DNA of 64,000 bases from Roseateles sp049532965 (GTDB lineage: Bacteria; Pseudomonadota; Gammaproteobacteria; Burkholderiales; Burkholderiaceae_C): NCBI RefSeq assembly GCF_049532965.1, contig NZ_CP186694.1, positions 4,216,001-4,280,000 on the forward strand, written 5' to 3'. This document shows positions 11,535 through 20,287 of the stretch, piece after piece; the stretch's first letter is position 1, and the number at the start of each line of letters is the position of its first letter. Position numbers and translations under genes: made by a program. The notes under the pieces are model-generated. The model worked only from the letters and a program-made list of their open reading frames with translations. It was not told the DNA's origin and made no database searches.

Positions 11535-11954
11535 TCAATCCTTCAAGTGGCTGTTGAGGAGGCGGGTCATCTCGAACATGTCCGCCTTGGACTTGCCGAA
11601 GATCTCCTTCAGCTTGGCGTCGGCGTTGATGACGCGCTTCTGCGCAGCATCCTGCAGGTTGTGCTTCTTGATGTAGTCCCAGACCTTCTTCACCACGTCG
11701 GTCCGCGGCAGCGGCTTGTCGCCGACGATCGCGGCCAGCGCGGGGCTGGGGGTCAGGGCCTTCATGAAGGCGGCGTTGGGCGTGCGCTTCTTCGCGGGGG
11801 CGGCGGCCTTCTTTGCAGGAGCCGCCTTCTTCGCGGGCGCGGCCTTCTTCGCAGGTGCCGCCTTCTTCGCGGGAGCGGCGGCCTTCTTCGCCGGAGCCGC
11901 CTTCTTGGCCGGTGCCGCCTTTTTGGCGGGCGCGGCCTTCTTCGCAGTTGCCAT
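11535..11954 (-). CDS. SWIB/MDM2-domain protein with histone-H1-like Lys/Ala/Pro tail
   Basis: 139 residues. Residues 7-56 are eight near-perfect copies of AAPAKK, a strongly basic, unstructured tail like those of eukaryotic H1 and bacterial H1-like proteins. The C-terminal part (TPSPALAAIVGDKPLPRTDV ... YIKKHNLQDAAQKRVINADA) is a SWIB/MDM2 domain, the fold found in chromatin-remodelling complexes and in chlamydial proteins. A nucleoid-associated, DNA-compacting role is inferred from the tail. The start at 11954 is supported by GGAGAG eight bases upstream; longer upstream frames are not needed. Confidence 0.87.
   Translation of the reverse strand: MATAKKAAPAKKAAPAKKAAPAKKAAAPAKKAAPAKKAAPAKKAAPAKKAAAPAKKRTPNAAFMKALTPSPALAAIVGDKPLPRTDVVKKVWDYIKKHNLQDAAQKRVINADAKLKEIFGKSKADMFEMTRLLNSHLKD
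11787..11936 (-). repeat. Tandem AAPAKK-coding repeats
   Basis: Eight 18-21 base units inside the SWIB gene encode AAPAKK or AAAPAKK. Copy number is likely to vary between strains by slippage or recombination. Confidence 0.85.
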
Positions 11955-12200
11955 TTCGATTCTCTCCATCAAGGGTTGTTGATGTGCTGGGCCCTGGTGA
12001 AGGTCTGACGCCTTCGGTACTCGTTGGCACCCTGCGCGGGCAATGGTACTGCGCACCTCTGTCATTGAGAAGGCTTTACCAGGGGGGAAACGGCCTCGAA
12101 GTCAACGCCGTCCCCCGTGTTTGTCGCAGGCGCGCATCAGTCGCCGCGTGTCCGACACGCGCGTCGCCTGCTCTCCTACGGGGTTCCCCGCGGTTCGTGC

Positions 12201-13640
12201 TCAATACACGTCGCGCCGGTAGCGTCCCTCGCGGATGAGCGCGTCCACCGCGTCCTCACCGATCGACTCACGCAACACGGCGTCGACCGCGCCGGCCATC
12301 CCTTGCAGGCTGCCGCAGACGTAGATCGCCGCGCCATCGTCGACCCATCGACGCAGCCGCTGCGCCTCGCGCGCGAGCAGGTGCTGCACATGGATCCGCT
12401 CCTGCTGGTCGCGCGAGAAGGCCCAGTCCGCGTGCGCGATCAGGCCGTCCCGCTGCCAGGCCTCGATGTCGTCGCGGTAGTGGGCATCGTGTGCCGACTG
12501 CCGTTCACCGAAGAGCAACCAGACGGGAGCACCGCCGTTCGCCATCGTGCGCAGCGCGGCGCGCGCCTTCAGATGCGCGCGCAGGCCCGCGAGCCCGGTG
12601 CCGTTGCCGATGAGGATCAATGGACGCTCGGCGTTCGCGCCAATGCGGAAACTCGGATGCGGACGCAGCCGCATCGCGACGGTGCCGCCGACCGGCAGGC
12701 GTTCGGTCAACAGGCCGGAGGCGAGACCCGTGACGCCATCCTCCCGCACCGTGCGACGGACCATCAGCTCGACGCAGCCGTCGTCCGGCAACGACGCGAT
12801 CGTGTACTCGCGCGGTTGGCGGACGTCGTCGCCGTCCGGCGCGAATGCCAGCTCGCCGCTCTCCGCCACGAGGCTCACCTGCACCAGATCGCCAGCCTCC
12901 CAGACGGGGAGGGACGATCCGTCTTCGGGCCTCAGCGACAGGTGGAACACCGGTCCGCCCTGGCTGCCGGGATTCAGATGACGGCGCGCCTGGAGCCGCC
13001 ATGAGGCGAAGACCGGTGCCTGCCACTCGGCGAGATCGGCGGTTCCGGCGAGGTGGCTGAGGCGCTGTCGCCAGAGCGCCAGCGCGTGCGCATCGGCGCG
13101 GTCGGCCTCGATGCGATCGAACATCGACTGCGCGCCGCGTTCGCGCAGCCATTCGTCGAGCGCCCGGCCGAAGCCGCAGAAGTGCTGATAGCTCGCATCG
13201 CCGAGTGCCAGCACACCGACCTGCAACGCGGAGAGATCGATCCCCGCTCCGCCGCCCTGCGGCGCCATCAGGTCGCGCGCGAACGGGGCGGCGCTGTCCG
13301 GGGCGTCGCCTTCGCCATAGGTGCTAGCGATGAACAGCGCATGGCGCGCCTCGAGCAACGACTGCGCGTCGATCTCGCCCAGCGCGGCCACCCGCACCGG
13401 CATGCCGGCGAGGTGCAGGGCCCGGGCAGTCTGCCAGGCGATCTCCTCGGCCTGTCCGGTCTGGCTGGCGTGCAGCACCAGCACCAGCGGGCCGGCGTCG
13501 GCCGCGGGCAGCAGCGCCGCGCAGGCCTGGGCCGCCAGCCGCCGGCGGCGGTCATGGCGCCACCACACGGCACCGCACATCAGCAGGTAGAGCGCCACCA
13601 GCAGCAGCGCGGCCACGGGGCGGGACAACAGCGCGCTCAT
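12201..13640 (-). CDS. Membrane-anchored sulfite reductase alpha-like flavoreductase
   Basis: 479-residue diflavin reductase with one N-terminal membrane helix (VAALLLVALYLLMCGAVWW). A flavodoxin domain follows (LVLVLHASQTGQAEEIAW, FIASTYGEGDAPDSA, GVLALGDASYQHFCGFG), then an FAD/NADP(H) ferredoxin-reductase domain (REYTIASLP, LILIGNGTGLAGLRAHL, YVCGSLQGMAGAVDAVL). It should take electrons from NAD(P)H through FAD and FMN at the cytoplasmic face of the inner membrane. Its start overlaps the apbE stop as ATGA. It is the last gene of the iron operon and likely feeds the PepSY/DUF2271 proteins upstream. Confidence 0.9.
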   Translation of the reverse strand: MSALLSRPVAALLLVALYLLMCGAVWWRHDRRRRLAAQACAALLPAADAGPLVLVLHASQTGQAEEIAWQTARALHLAGMPVRVAALGEIDAQSLLEARHALFIASTYGEGDAPDSAAPFARDLMAPQGGGAGIDLSALQVGVLALGDASYQHFCGFGRALDEWLRERGAQSMFDRIEADRADAHALALWRQRLSHLAGTADLAEWQAPVFASWRLQARRHLNPGSQGGPVFHLSLRPEDGSSLPVWEAGDLVQVSLVAESGELAFAPDGDDVRQPREYTIASLPDDGCVELMVRRTVREDGVTGLASGLLTERLPVGGTVAMRLRPHPSFRIGANAERPLILIGNGTGLAGLRAHLKARAALRTMANGGAPVWLLFGERQSAHDAHYRDDIEAWQRDGLIAHADWAFSRDQQERIHVQHLLAREAQRLRRWVDDGAAIYVCGSLQGMAGAVDAVLRESIGEDAVDALIREGRYRRDVY

Positions 13641-14725
13641 CACAGCATCAGCGCGCGCATCGCGGTGGAGAAGCGCTCCTCGAAACCGCCGCCCTCGGCC
13701 GCCGTCCGCCGCCGGATCAGCAGCGCGGCCAGGCCCCGTTGCTCCGCCAGTGCGAGACCCTCGTCCGGACCCAGCACCATCAGCGCCGTCGACCAGCCGT
13801 CGGCCCACATCGCGCTGTCGTGCACGACCGTGACCGAAGCCAGGCCATGCTCGACCGGCCGGCGCGAACGAGGATCGATCGTGTGCGAGCGTCGTTGGCC
13901 GTCGGCATCGGTGAAGCACTTGCGGTAGTCGCCGGAAGTGGCGACCGCCAACCCATGCAGCGCGAGACGAACCGGCGCGAGGCCGCAGTCGGCAGCGGGC
14001 GGTTCCAGGTCCACCCACCACGGCTGCCCCTCGGGCTTGAGCCCGCCTCCGCGCAATTCACCGCCGATCTCGACGAGGTGGTCCGGCAGGCCGAGCGCCG
14101 TCAGCGCCGCCGACACGCGATCGACCGCGAATCCCTTGGCGATCGCCGACAGGTCCAGCATCGCGCCGCCCGGCTGGGTCACCGCGCGCGCGTCGCGGTC
14201 CCATCGCAGCGACTGCCAGCCGCCATGGACACGGGTGCAGGCCTCGGATGTCGGCGGCCGGAAGTCCGGCGCGTCGTGCCGCGGTGCCGTGGCCGTCGGC
14301 CCCGACGGGCCGAAGCCCCACAGCGCGACGAGCGCGCCGGCGGTCGGGTCATAAGCGCCGCCGCTCGCGGACGCCACGCGCAGCGCCGCCTCGAGCACCG
14401 TTGCGAACGCCTCCGGCAAGGTCTGCACGCTGCCGGCCGGCGCGCGGTTGAAGCGGCTCAATATCGAGTCCGCCACCCAATGGCTCATCTGCGCGATGAC
14501 TTCGTCGCAGACGCGGGTGATGACCGCCTCGATCGGGCCTGGCCGCAAGCCGGACGGGCCCACGACGCGTACCGACCACGTGGTCCCCATCGTTTCGCCA
14601 GCGAGCGTGTGCACCGGTTGTCCCAGCGCGGGCGGCTCGCCCTCAATCTGCAGCGGAACGAGGACGCGCGGCTCGAGCGATCCGCTCGCGCCGGGCGCGC
14701 CCATCGCTGCCGCCGCCGGACTCAC
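13640..14725 (-). CDS. apbE: ApbE-family FMN transferase
   Basis: Attaches FMN covalently to Thr/Ser of target flavoproteins, using FAD as donor. 361 residues. Family segments include GETMGTTWSVRV, GAYDPTAGALVALWGFG, LDLSAIAKGFAVDRV, LVEIGGELRGGG and HTIDPRSRRPV. A GTG start overlaps the DUF4198 stop by 4 bases, and it overlaps the flavoreductase by ATGA. No signal peptide or lipobox is evident, which is unusual because most ApbE enzymes work in the periplasm. The probable substrate is the DUF2271 protein encoded two genes upstream, which carries the motif DGVTAAT. Confidence 0.92.
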   Translation of the reverse strand: MSPAAAAMGAPGASGSLEPRVLVPLQIEGEPPALGQPVHTLAGETMGTTWSVRVVGPSGLRPGPIEAVITRVCDEVIAQMSHWVADSILSRFNRAPAGSVQTLPEAFATVLEAALRVASASGGAYDPTAGALVALWGFGPSGPTATAPRHDAPDFRPPTSEACTRVHGGWQSLRWDRDARAVTQPGGAMLDLSAIAKGFAVDRVSAALTALGLPDHLVEIGGELRGGGLKPEGQPWWVDLEPPAADCGLAPVRLALHGLAVATSGDYRKCFTDADGQRRSHTIDPRSRRPVEHGLASVTVVHDSAMWADGWSTALMVLGPDEGLALAEQRGLAALLIRRRTAAEGGGFEERFSTAMRALML

Positions 14726-15579
14726 TTCGGCAGCACCTCGAACGTGGCGCTGACGCTCGCGCGCTGCACCGGCGCCTCACGGCTGCCGGCGGGCGCGTTC
14801 GGGCCGCGTGCGGGACCGGTGCTCGCGCCGATGAAGTAGCGGCCCGGCTCGGTCCACTCGACGGTGAACTCACCCTTCGCGTCGCTCTTGAGCTCGACCT
14901 CGCCAAACTTGTAGCGGTAGCGATTGCCTTCGCGCACCAGCTTTAGCTGCACATCGGCGGCTGGCTTGCCATCGAGCATCAGCCGGAACGTCGTCCTGTC
15001 GCCGTGGCTCAGGTCGGTCACGGGCCCCAGCGGCAGCAGCTCCAGGCCGTTGCCCTCCGGCGCGAAGGCGACCTTGCCCGGCTCTTCCTTGCTGACGAAG
15101 GTCTGCTGGCGGCTGGTCATCACCGTCATCGCGGTGACTTCGGCGTCGGCCGGCACGTCCTTGGCGACCGTGGCCGGCGTGCTGCGGAACCGCTTGGTCT
15201 CGCCGCCCTGCTTGTAGGTGCCCATCACGGACTGGCTGACATTGCTGATGCGCCAGGTGCCGTCCTGCGTCAGCTTCACGTCGAAGCTCTCGCGGTGGCG
15301 GGCGGTGGAGCGGTTCTCCGCCTCGACCGTCTTGCCGTCGGGCGCGGTGATGCGCAGCGTCTCAAGCTTCAGCGCGCGCTCGAAGTTGAAGAGGTCTTCC
15401 GAGACGGCCGCGTCGAACGAGGCGACCGGCTCCTTGCCGTCGAAGGCGGCCTTGTTGGGCAGCAGCCAGGTCATGTGCGCGTGCGCGGTCAGCGGCAGCA
15501 GCGCGGCGGCGAGGGCCACCGGCGCAAAACGGGTGGCGAGGCGGGTGGCCAGGGCGGCGCCGATCGAAGTCTTCATCAT
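14722..15579 (-). CDS. DUF4198 periplasmic protein
   Basis: 285-residue exported protein with a signal peptide ending LLPLTAHAH. The mature sequence starts HMTWLLPNKAAF and contains a C-terminal Ig-like module (FRLMLDGKPAADVQLKLV ... EFTVEWTEPGRYFIGAS), both typical of DUF4198 (NikM/CbiK-associated carboxypeptidase-like fold). These proteins cluster with metal transport genes and may bind metal or siderophore in the periplasm; the exact role is unknown. Two adjacent ATGs (15579, 15576) are possible starts. It is in the operon between DUF2271 and apbE. Confidence 0.85.
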   Translation of the reverse strand: MMKTSIGAALATRLATRFAPVALAAALLPLTAHAHMTWLLPNKAAFDGKEPVASFDAAVSEDLFNFERALKLETLRITAPDGKTVEAENRSTARHRESFDVKLTQDGTWRISNVSQSVMGTYKQGGETKRFRSTPATVAKDVPADAEVTAMTVMTSRQQTFVSKEEPGKVAFAPEGNGLELLPLGPVTDLSHGDRTTFRLMLDGKPAADVQLKLVREGNRYRYKFGEVELKSDAKGEFTVEWTEPGRYFIGASTGPARGPNAPAGSREAPVQRASVSATFEVLPK

Positions 15580-15625
15580 GGTGAGTTGCTCCGTGTCTTG
15601 TCGTTGAGCCGGAAGGCGAGGCCGC

Positions 15626-16171
15626 TCAGGGCTTGACCGTCAGTTCGAGGGCGCCGAGCTCGTGCTCGCCCTGCGCCTTGACGCTGGCCGGCGCCTTCAC
15701 CGGCCAGGTCAGCGGCAGTCGCTGCACCTCGCGTCCGCCCGCTTCGCGGCTCGACTCGACCACGATGTCGTACTTGCCCGGCGGCAGCGCGGCCAGTGCG
15801 GGATGCGCGTCGAGCGTGATCGCGTGCTCGCCCGGCGCGCGGGTCGCGGCCGTCACGCCATCCGCCGGCACCGCCAGGTTGCGGCCGCCCTGTCGCCACC
15901 ACTGGCGCATGTCCTTGAGCCACTTCGTGCCGGCGTTGTTCTGCTTCTTGATGTCGTACCAGACCGCCAGCTGCGCAACGGCGGGACCGGACTCGCCAGC
16001 CTTCTCGACCCAGACGGCGATGTAGGGGCGGTGGTACTCGGCGACGTTCAGGCGCGGCAGTTCCAGCTTGAGCTGGACGGTGGCGGCCCAGGCGGAAGAG
16101 CCCATCGTCAGGGTGCCCAGCGCGCCAAGGGCACCGAGCTGGAGGAGGGAACGACTTGCGGAGCGATTCAT
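15626..16171 (-). CDS. DUF2271 periplasmic protein with an ApbE flavinylation motif
   Basis: 181-residue exported protein. The ATG at 16171 is chosen because it begins a Sec signal peptide (cleavage after SSAWA). The mature part is beta-rich (VQLKLELPRLNVAEYHRPYI, GKYDIVVESSREAGG). Residues 104-110 read DGVTAAT, matching the D-G-x-T/S-G/A-A-T/S motif at which ApbE attaches FMN, with Thr110 the expected attachment site. With apbE two genes downstream, covalent flavinylation is a strong prediction. It probably carries electrons in the periplasm, for example to ferric iron. A 12-base direct repeat lies just upstream of the start. Confidence 0.85.
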   Translation of the reverse strand: MNRSASRSLLQLGALGALGTLTMGSSAWAATVQLKLELPRLNVAEYHRPYIAVWVEKAGESGPAVAQLAVWYDIKKQNNAGTKWLKDMRQWWRQGGRNLAVPADGVTAATRAPGEHAITLDAHPALAALPPGKYDIVVESSREAGGREVQRLPLTWPVKAPASVKAQGEHELGALELTVKP

Positions 16172-16180
16172 GGTCGAAGT

Positions 16181-16209
16181 CTCGGTTGTGATCTCGGTTG
16201 TGATCTCGG
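16181..16209. repeat. Short tandem repeat upstream of the DUF2271 gene
   Basis: The 12-base unit CTCGGTTGTGAT occurs twice in tandem followed by a partial third copy, 10 bases before the DUF2271 start codon. It is in the untranslated leader if the chosen start is right. Confidence 0.7.
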
Positions 16210-16303
16210 GGGAGGTGTCCCGAAGGAACGTCGGAGCGATCCTGGCGACGGCTCGGAACGGGGAACAGCGGTAACGGAACAAGGCGGCTCGGCGAGCGAT
16301 CCG

Positions 16304-16972
16304 TCAATGGATCAGCAGCAGCGCCAGCAGCGCGGGTATCACCAGTCCCAGTCCGACCAGCGGCCAGGTGCTGGGCCGGCTGACCGCGTGGAATTTCAGG
16401 ATCAGCAGGCCGGTGATCGAGAACAGCAGGCAGGCGACGGCGAAGAGGTCGATGAACCAGCTCCAGGCCACGCCGGCGTGGCGGCCCTTGTGCAGGTCAT
16501 TGAGGTAGGAGATCCAGCCGCGGTCGGTGTCCTCGTACTCGACCTCGCCGGTATCGCGCGCGATGCGGACCCAGGCATCGCCGCCGGGTCGCGGCATCGC
16601 GAGGTAGATCTCGTCGCGGCTCCATTCGGCCTCGCGGCCGTCGACGGGGCGGCCCAGTGTCTGGCTCAGCCAGGCACGCACCGGTGCGGGCACGACCGCC
16701 TTGCTGTCGGTCTCGTTGGCGGTCTCGTTGGCGGCCTTCGGCTTCACGGCGGCCGCCAGCTCGGCGGGCAACTGGGCGGTCTTGCTGATGACGACGGGCT
16801 TGGACTCGATGTCGGCCGCGTGGTTCAGCGTGATGCCGGTGACGGCGAACAGGATCATCCCGATCAGGCAGACCGCCGAGCTGATCCAGTGCCACTGGTG
16901 CAGCTGCTTCAGCCAGGCCGCCCGTGCTGCGGGGTTCGCGGCCTTTGCCGGGCCGTTCATGGCGCCGCTCAT
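16304..16972 (-). CDS. PepSY-associated membrane protein
   Basis: 222-residue inner-membrane protein of the PepSY_TM type. The N-terminal helix (WISSAVCLIGMILFAVTGIT) is preceded by LHQWHW, with histidines suited to heme. A periplasmic loop of about 100 residues follows, then LNDLHKGRHAGVAW leading into two C-terminal helices (FIDLFAVACLLFSITGLLIL and WPLVGLGLVIPALLALLLI). Such proteins are proposed to pass electrons across the membrane in siderophore-iron reduction. Start MSGAMNG overlaps the hydroxylase stop as ATGA. The operon context with apbE, DUF2271 and a flavoreductase supports the electron-transfer role. Confidence 0.85.
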   Translation of the reverse strand: MSGAMNGPAKAANPAARAAWLKQLHQWHWISSAVCLIGMILFAVTGITLNHAADIESKPVVISKTAQLPAELAAAVKPKAANETANETDSKAVVPAPVRAWLSQTLGRPVDGREAEWSRDEIYLAMPRPGGDAWVRIARDTGEVEYEDTDRGWISYLNDLHKGRHAGVAWSWFIDLFAVACLLFSITGLLILKFHAVSRPSTWPLVGLGLVIPALLALLLIH

Positions 16973-17649
16973 GTCTCGGCCCAGAGCCGCAGCAGGTTGT
17001 GATAGTGAGCCGTCAGCGCGGTGGTCTCGGCGTCGTCGCCGAGCCGGCCGCGCAGCTTCTGGATGGTCTGGTCCAGCTCGAAGAGCATCGCGCGCTGCCC
17101 ATCCTGCCGGACCATACTCTGCGTCCAGAAGAACGAACACACCCGCGCGCCGCGGGTCACCGGCATCACGCGATGCAGGCTGGTGCTGGCGTAGACGATC
17201 AGGTCGCCGGCCGGCAGCTTCACCTCGTGCGTGCCGTAGGTGTCGACCACTTCCAGCTCGCCGCCGTCGTACTCGTCGGGTTCGCACAGGAACAACGTCG
17301 AGGACACGTCGCTGCGCAGCGGCTGCTCAGTGCCTTGCTGGCGCATGATGGCGCCATCGACATGGAAGCCGTACTGCTCGCCGCCCTCGTAGCGATTGAA
17401 CAGCGGCGCCAGCGTCCGAAGCGGCAGCGCCGCGCTGATGAACAGCGGATGCCGCGCAAGGACCTGCCGGATGTGGGCACCGATCTCGCGCGCGGCCGGA
17501 TGGTCGGCCGGCAGCTGGCGGTTCTGCTTGACCTTCGCGCCCTGCTCGCCCACGGTCGCGCGGCCGTCGGTCCAGTCGGCGGCGTCCAGCAGCTGGCGCA
17601 TCTCGCGCACGTCCTGCTTGCTGAGCACTTCGGGGATGTGAAGGAGCAT
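16969..17649 (-). CDS. PKHD-type Fe(II)/2-oxoglutarate hydroxylase (PiuC/YbiX family)
   Basis: 226 residues, full length for the family. Metal-binding residues fall in YGFHVDGA (H-x-D) and the distal His of TSLHRVMPV, and the 2-oxoglutarate Arg is in GARVCSFFW. PiuC/YbiX enzymes are nearly always encoded beside Fiu/PiuA-type catecholate siderophore receptors, as here (93 bases after the receptor). They are presumed to process the siderophore or an intermediate, but the substrate is not known. Expected to be iron-repressed together with the receptor. Confidence 0.93.
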   Translation of the reverse strand: MLLHIPEVLSKQDVREMRQLLDAADWTDGRATVGEQGAKVKQNRQLPADHPAAREIGAHIRQVLARHPLFISAALPLRTLAPLFNRYEGGEQYGFHVDGAIMRQQGTEQPLRSDVSSTLFLCEPDEYDGGELEVVDTYGTHEVKLPAGDLIVYASTSLHRVMPVTRGARVCSFFWTQSMVRQDGQRAMLFELDQTIQKLRGRLGDDAETTALTAHYHNLLRLWAET

Positions 17650-17741
17650 GTCCGGATCGATTCAATTCAAGGGGGCAGGACGGACGGCGGCCCGCTCCCG
17701 CCAGGACGGGGGCGGGCCGCGCGTACGCTACCTCAAACCGG

Positions 17742-20006
17742 TCAGAAACCGATGTTGGCCATCAGCGTCGCCGCACGCGGAGCGCCCAGCACCAGCCGGC
17801 TGCCGCCGTTGTTCAACGAAGACATGTACTGCTTGTCGAGCAGGTTGGTGACGTTCAGCTGCAGCGTGACGTTCTTGTTGACGCGGTAGGCGCCCATCAC
17901 GTCCACCACCGTGAACGACGGCAAGGTGCCCAGGCCGGTCGACGGTGCGGCGTTGACGGTCACGATGCGCTTCTGGTCGGCGGTGTGGCGCACGCCGCCG
18001 CCGATCGTGAAGTCGCCCCATTGGTAGGAGTTCCACAACGTGGCGGACCACTTCGGCGTCCAGCGCACGCCGTCCGTCGTCGTCTGCACGCCGGCGTTGT
18101 TGACGCTGCGCAGTTCGAGCGCCTTGGCGTCCATCGTCTGGAAGCCCGCCGTGATCTGCCAGAAGTTGGTGATCTGGCCGACCGCCGCCAGCTCGATGCC
18201 CTGCACGCGGGTCTTGCCGCTCTGCGTCGCGACGTTGGTGACCGCGTCGACGCTGACCTGGCCGTCGTTCTCGCTGCGGTACAGCGCGGCGGTCAGGTTC
18301 AGGCGCTTGTTCAGCAGGTCCCACTTCGTGCCGATCTCATAGTTCTTGGTCTCCTGGGCGTCGGCGGCCGTCGAGTTCTGGCCGGAAGCAGAGAGCGTCG
18401 AGTTGGCGCCGCCGGGCGGCGTCAGCGAGTTGGCGGCGGCCGCGTAGACAGTGCCGTTCTCGGACAGCTTGTACAGCGCGGCCAGGTTCCAGCTGGTGAT
18501 CCACTTGCCGGTGCTCAGCGCACCGGTCGTGGCGCTGCTGTACTTGACCTTGTAATGCTCGGTGCGCAGGCCGGCGGTCAGCTTCAGCGCGTCCGTGACG
18601 GAGATCGTGTCCAGCGCGTAGATCGCGGTGGTCGTCGTGCTGCCGGAGGTGTCGCCCGCGACGTTGCGCGTCGAGCCGCCCAGGTCGACGTTCGGGTTCG
18701 GGTTGTAGAGGTTGGCGGCCGGCGCGGCGGCGGCGGTATAGGCACGGTTGTCCTGGCTCTCGTACATCAGCTCGATGCCGGTGGACAGGTCATGCTTGAG
18801 GCTGCCCGTCGACACCGTGGCGTTGACGCTGGTCTGGTTGGCGAGGATCTCGTTGGTCTGGTTCACGCGCTGACGCGAGCGCGCAATCGTCCACGTGCTC
18901 AGGTCGGCCGGATTCACCGCGGTGATCGCGTTGATGCCGGTGACCATGCGGTCCATGTAGGTGCGGCCGTAGCGCGAGACGTTGCGGACCGTCATCTGCT
19001 GGCCGATGTCCATCTCCAGCTTGGCTGTGACCATGTCCGCCTTGACGTCCTCGTAATCGTGGACGCTGCCGTAGAAGTTCTTCGTATCGACCTTGGGAGC
19101 GGCCTGCATCGCGGCCGCTTGGGCCGGGGTGACCGTCGTCGAGGTCGCAGCGGTGTAGCCGGGCCAGCCGATCGTCGGGATGCCGCCGTCGGGCCGGTTG
19201 TTCTGGCGCAGGTGCTGGGAGTACAGGAAGAAGCGCGTCGGCGTGTTCAGGCCGAAGGCGATCGACGGCGCGACGCCGTAGGTCTTCTTCTTCACCTCGT
19301 CGCGGCCGGGGACGCCGTAGTCCTGCCACACCGCGTTCAGGCGCACCGCGCCGTGGTCGAAGACCTTCTGGTTGACGTCGACCGAAGCACGCTTGCGGCT
19401 GGCATCGCCCACGGTGATGGAGCCGTCGATGGCGTCGTCCAGTTGCGGCAGCTTGGTGATCAGGTTGATGTAGCCGGCGCTGGCGGCGCGGCCGGTGTCG
19501 GCGCCCGCCGGGCCCTTCACGACTTCGATCTGCTCGAGGTTGAAGACGTCGCGGGTCACGGCGCCCAGGTCGCGGATGCCGTCGACGAAGGTCGAGGTGC
19601 TGGCGCTGAAGCCGCGCATCTGGAAGGTGTCGCCAGCGGAGGTGTTGCCGTTCTCGCCCAGCTGCATCGTGATGCCCGGGGTGTTCTGCAGCGCCTCGAC
19701 GAGCGAGACCGCGCCTTGCTCGCGCAGCACTTCCTTCTTGATCACCGAGATCGTCTTCGGCGTTTCCAGCAGCGGCTGCGTCAGCTTGGACGAGGCGCTC
19801 TTCTCGGCCTTGTAGGCGGACTGGGCCGCGCCCTCGATCTTGACCTGCGGGAGGTGCGGCGCGGCGGAGGCGCTGGCGGTCGACGTGGTGGCCTCGGCGG
19901 CGGGGGCGGTGGACTCGGCGGCATGCGCCATCGGCAGGGTCAGGGAAGCAGCCAGCGCGGCCAGGGGGGCCACCGCATGCTTGCGGCTCTTGATGTAGCG
20001 AGACAT
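17742..20006 (-). CDS. TonB-dependent siderophore receptor (Fiu/PiuA-like)
   Basis: 754-residue outer-membrane receptor. The ATG at 20006 begins a signal peptide (MSRYIKSRKHAV... ending LPMAHA). The plug contains LVEALQNTPGITMQLGENGN, FQMRGF, IEVVKGPAGADTG and GYINLITK, the signature of the siderophore (FhuA/Fiu) subgroup. The barrel ends with phenylalanine (LMANIGF). First gene of the iron operon; PiuC follows immediately. A Fur-like box is located 169 bases upstream. Ligand probably a catecholate siderophore by analogy with Fiu/PiuA, not proven. Confidence 0.93.
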   Translation of the reverse strand: MSRYIKSRKHAVAPLAALAASLTLPMAHAAESTAPAAEATTSTASASAAPHLPQVKIEGAAQSAYKAEKSASSKLTQPLLETPKTISVIKKEVLREQGAVSLVEALQNTPGITMQLGENGNTSAGDTFQMRGFSASTSTFVDGIRDLGAVTRDVFNLEQIEVVKGPAGADTGRAASAGYINLITKLPQLDDAIDGSITVGDASRKRASVDVNQKVFDHGAVRLNAVWQDYGVPGRDEVKKKTYGVAPSIAFGLNTPTRFFLYSQHLRQNNRPDGGIPTIGWPGYTAATSTTVTPAQAAAMQAAPKVDTKNFYGSVHDYEDVKADMVTAKLEMDIGQQMTVRNVSRYGRTYMDRMVTGINAITAVNPADLSTWTIARSRQRVNQTNEILANQTSVNATVSTGSLKHDLSTGIELMYESQDNRAYTAAAAPAANLYNPNPNVDLGGSTRNVAGDTSGSTTTTAIYALDTISVTDALKLTAGLRTEHYKVKYSSATTGALSTGKWITSWNLAALYKLSENGTVYAAAANSLTPPGGANSTLSASGQNSTAADAQETKNYEIGTKWDLLNKRLNLTAALYRSENDGQVSVDAVTNVATQSGKTRVQGIELAAVGQITNFWQITAGFQTMDAKALELRSVNNAGVQTTTDGVRWTPKWSATLWNSYQWGDFTIGGGVRHTADQKRIVTVNAAPSTGLGTLPSFTVVDVMGAYRVNKNVTLQLNVTNLLDKQYMSSLNNGGSRLVLGAPRAATLMANIGF

Positions 20007-20174
20007 GGAAACGGGCTCCGAGGGGAAGGTTCTTTTCGAAATCGGCTCTCGGCTGGCTGCGCGCTGGCGGCGTCGTCCCGACGCTTCACGGCGCACGGTG
20101 GCGGGCCCCTCCCTGTTCGCGACTGGCTGGCGGTGGCGGGTATTGAGGCCGGCAAGGACTCAAAGGTCGCAAAT

Positions 20175-20189
20175 GCTAAGCATTCTCAT
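20175..20189 (-). promoter_or_regulatory. Fur-like box upstream of the siderophore-receptor operon
   Basis: On the minus strand the 15-mer TGAGAATGCTTAGCA matches the 7-1-7 Fur consensus TGATAATnATTATCA at 11 of 14 positions. It lies upstream of the receptor start and explains iron repression of the whole operon. Confidence 0.75.
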
Positions 20190-20287
20190 TTGAGTGTGTC
20201 AAAGAATTGCTGCACCGGCGGCAGTTCCGCGTGGCGAACGCGCGACGATCGGCGGCCTCGCACCCCGGCGGCCTCGGGGCCGGGCAT

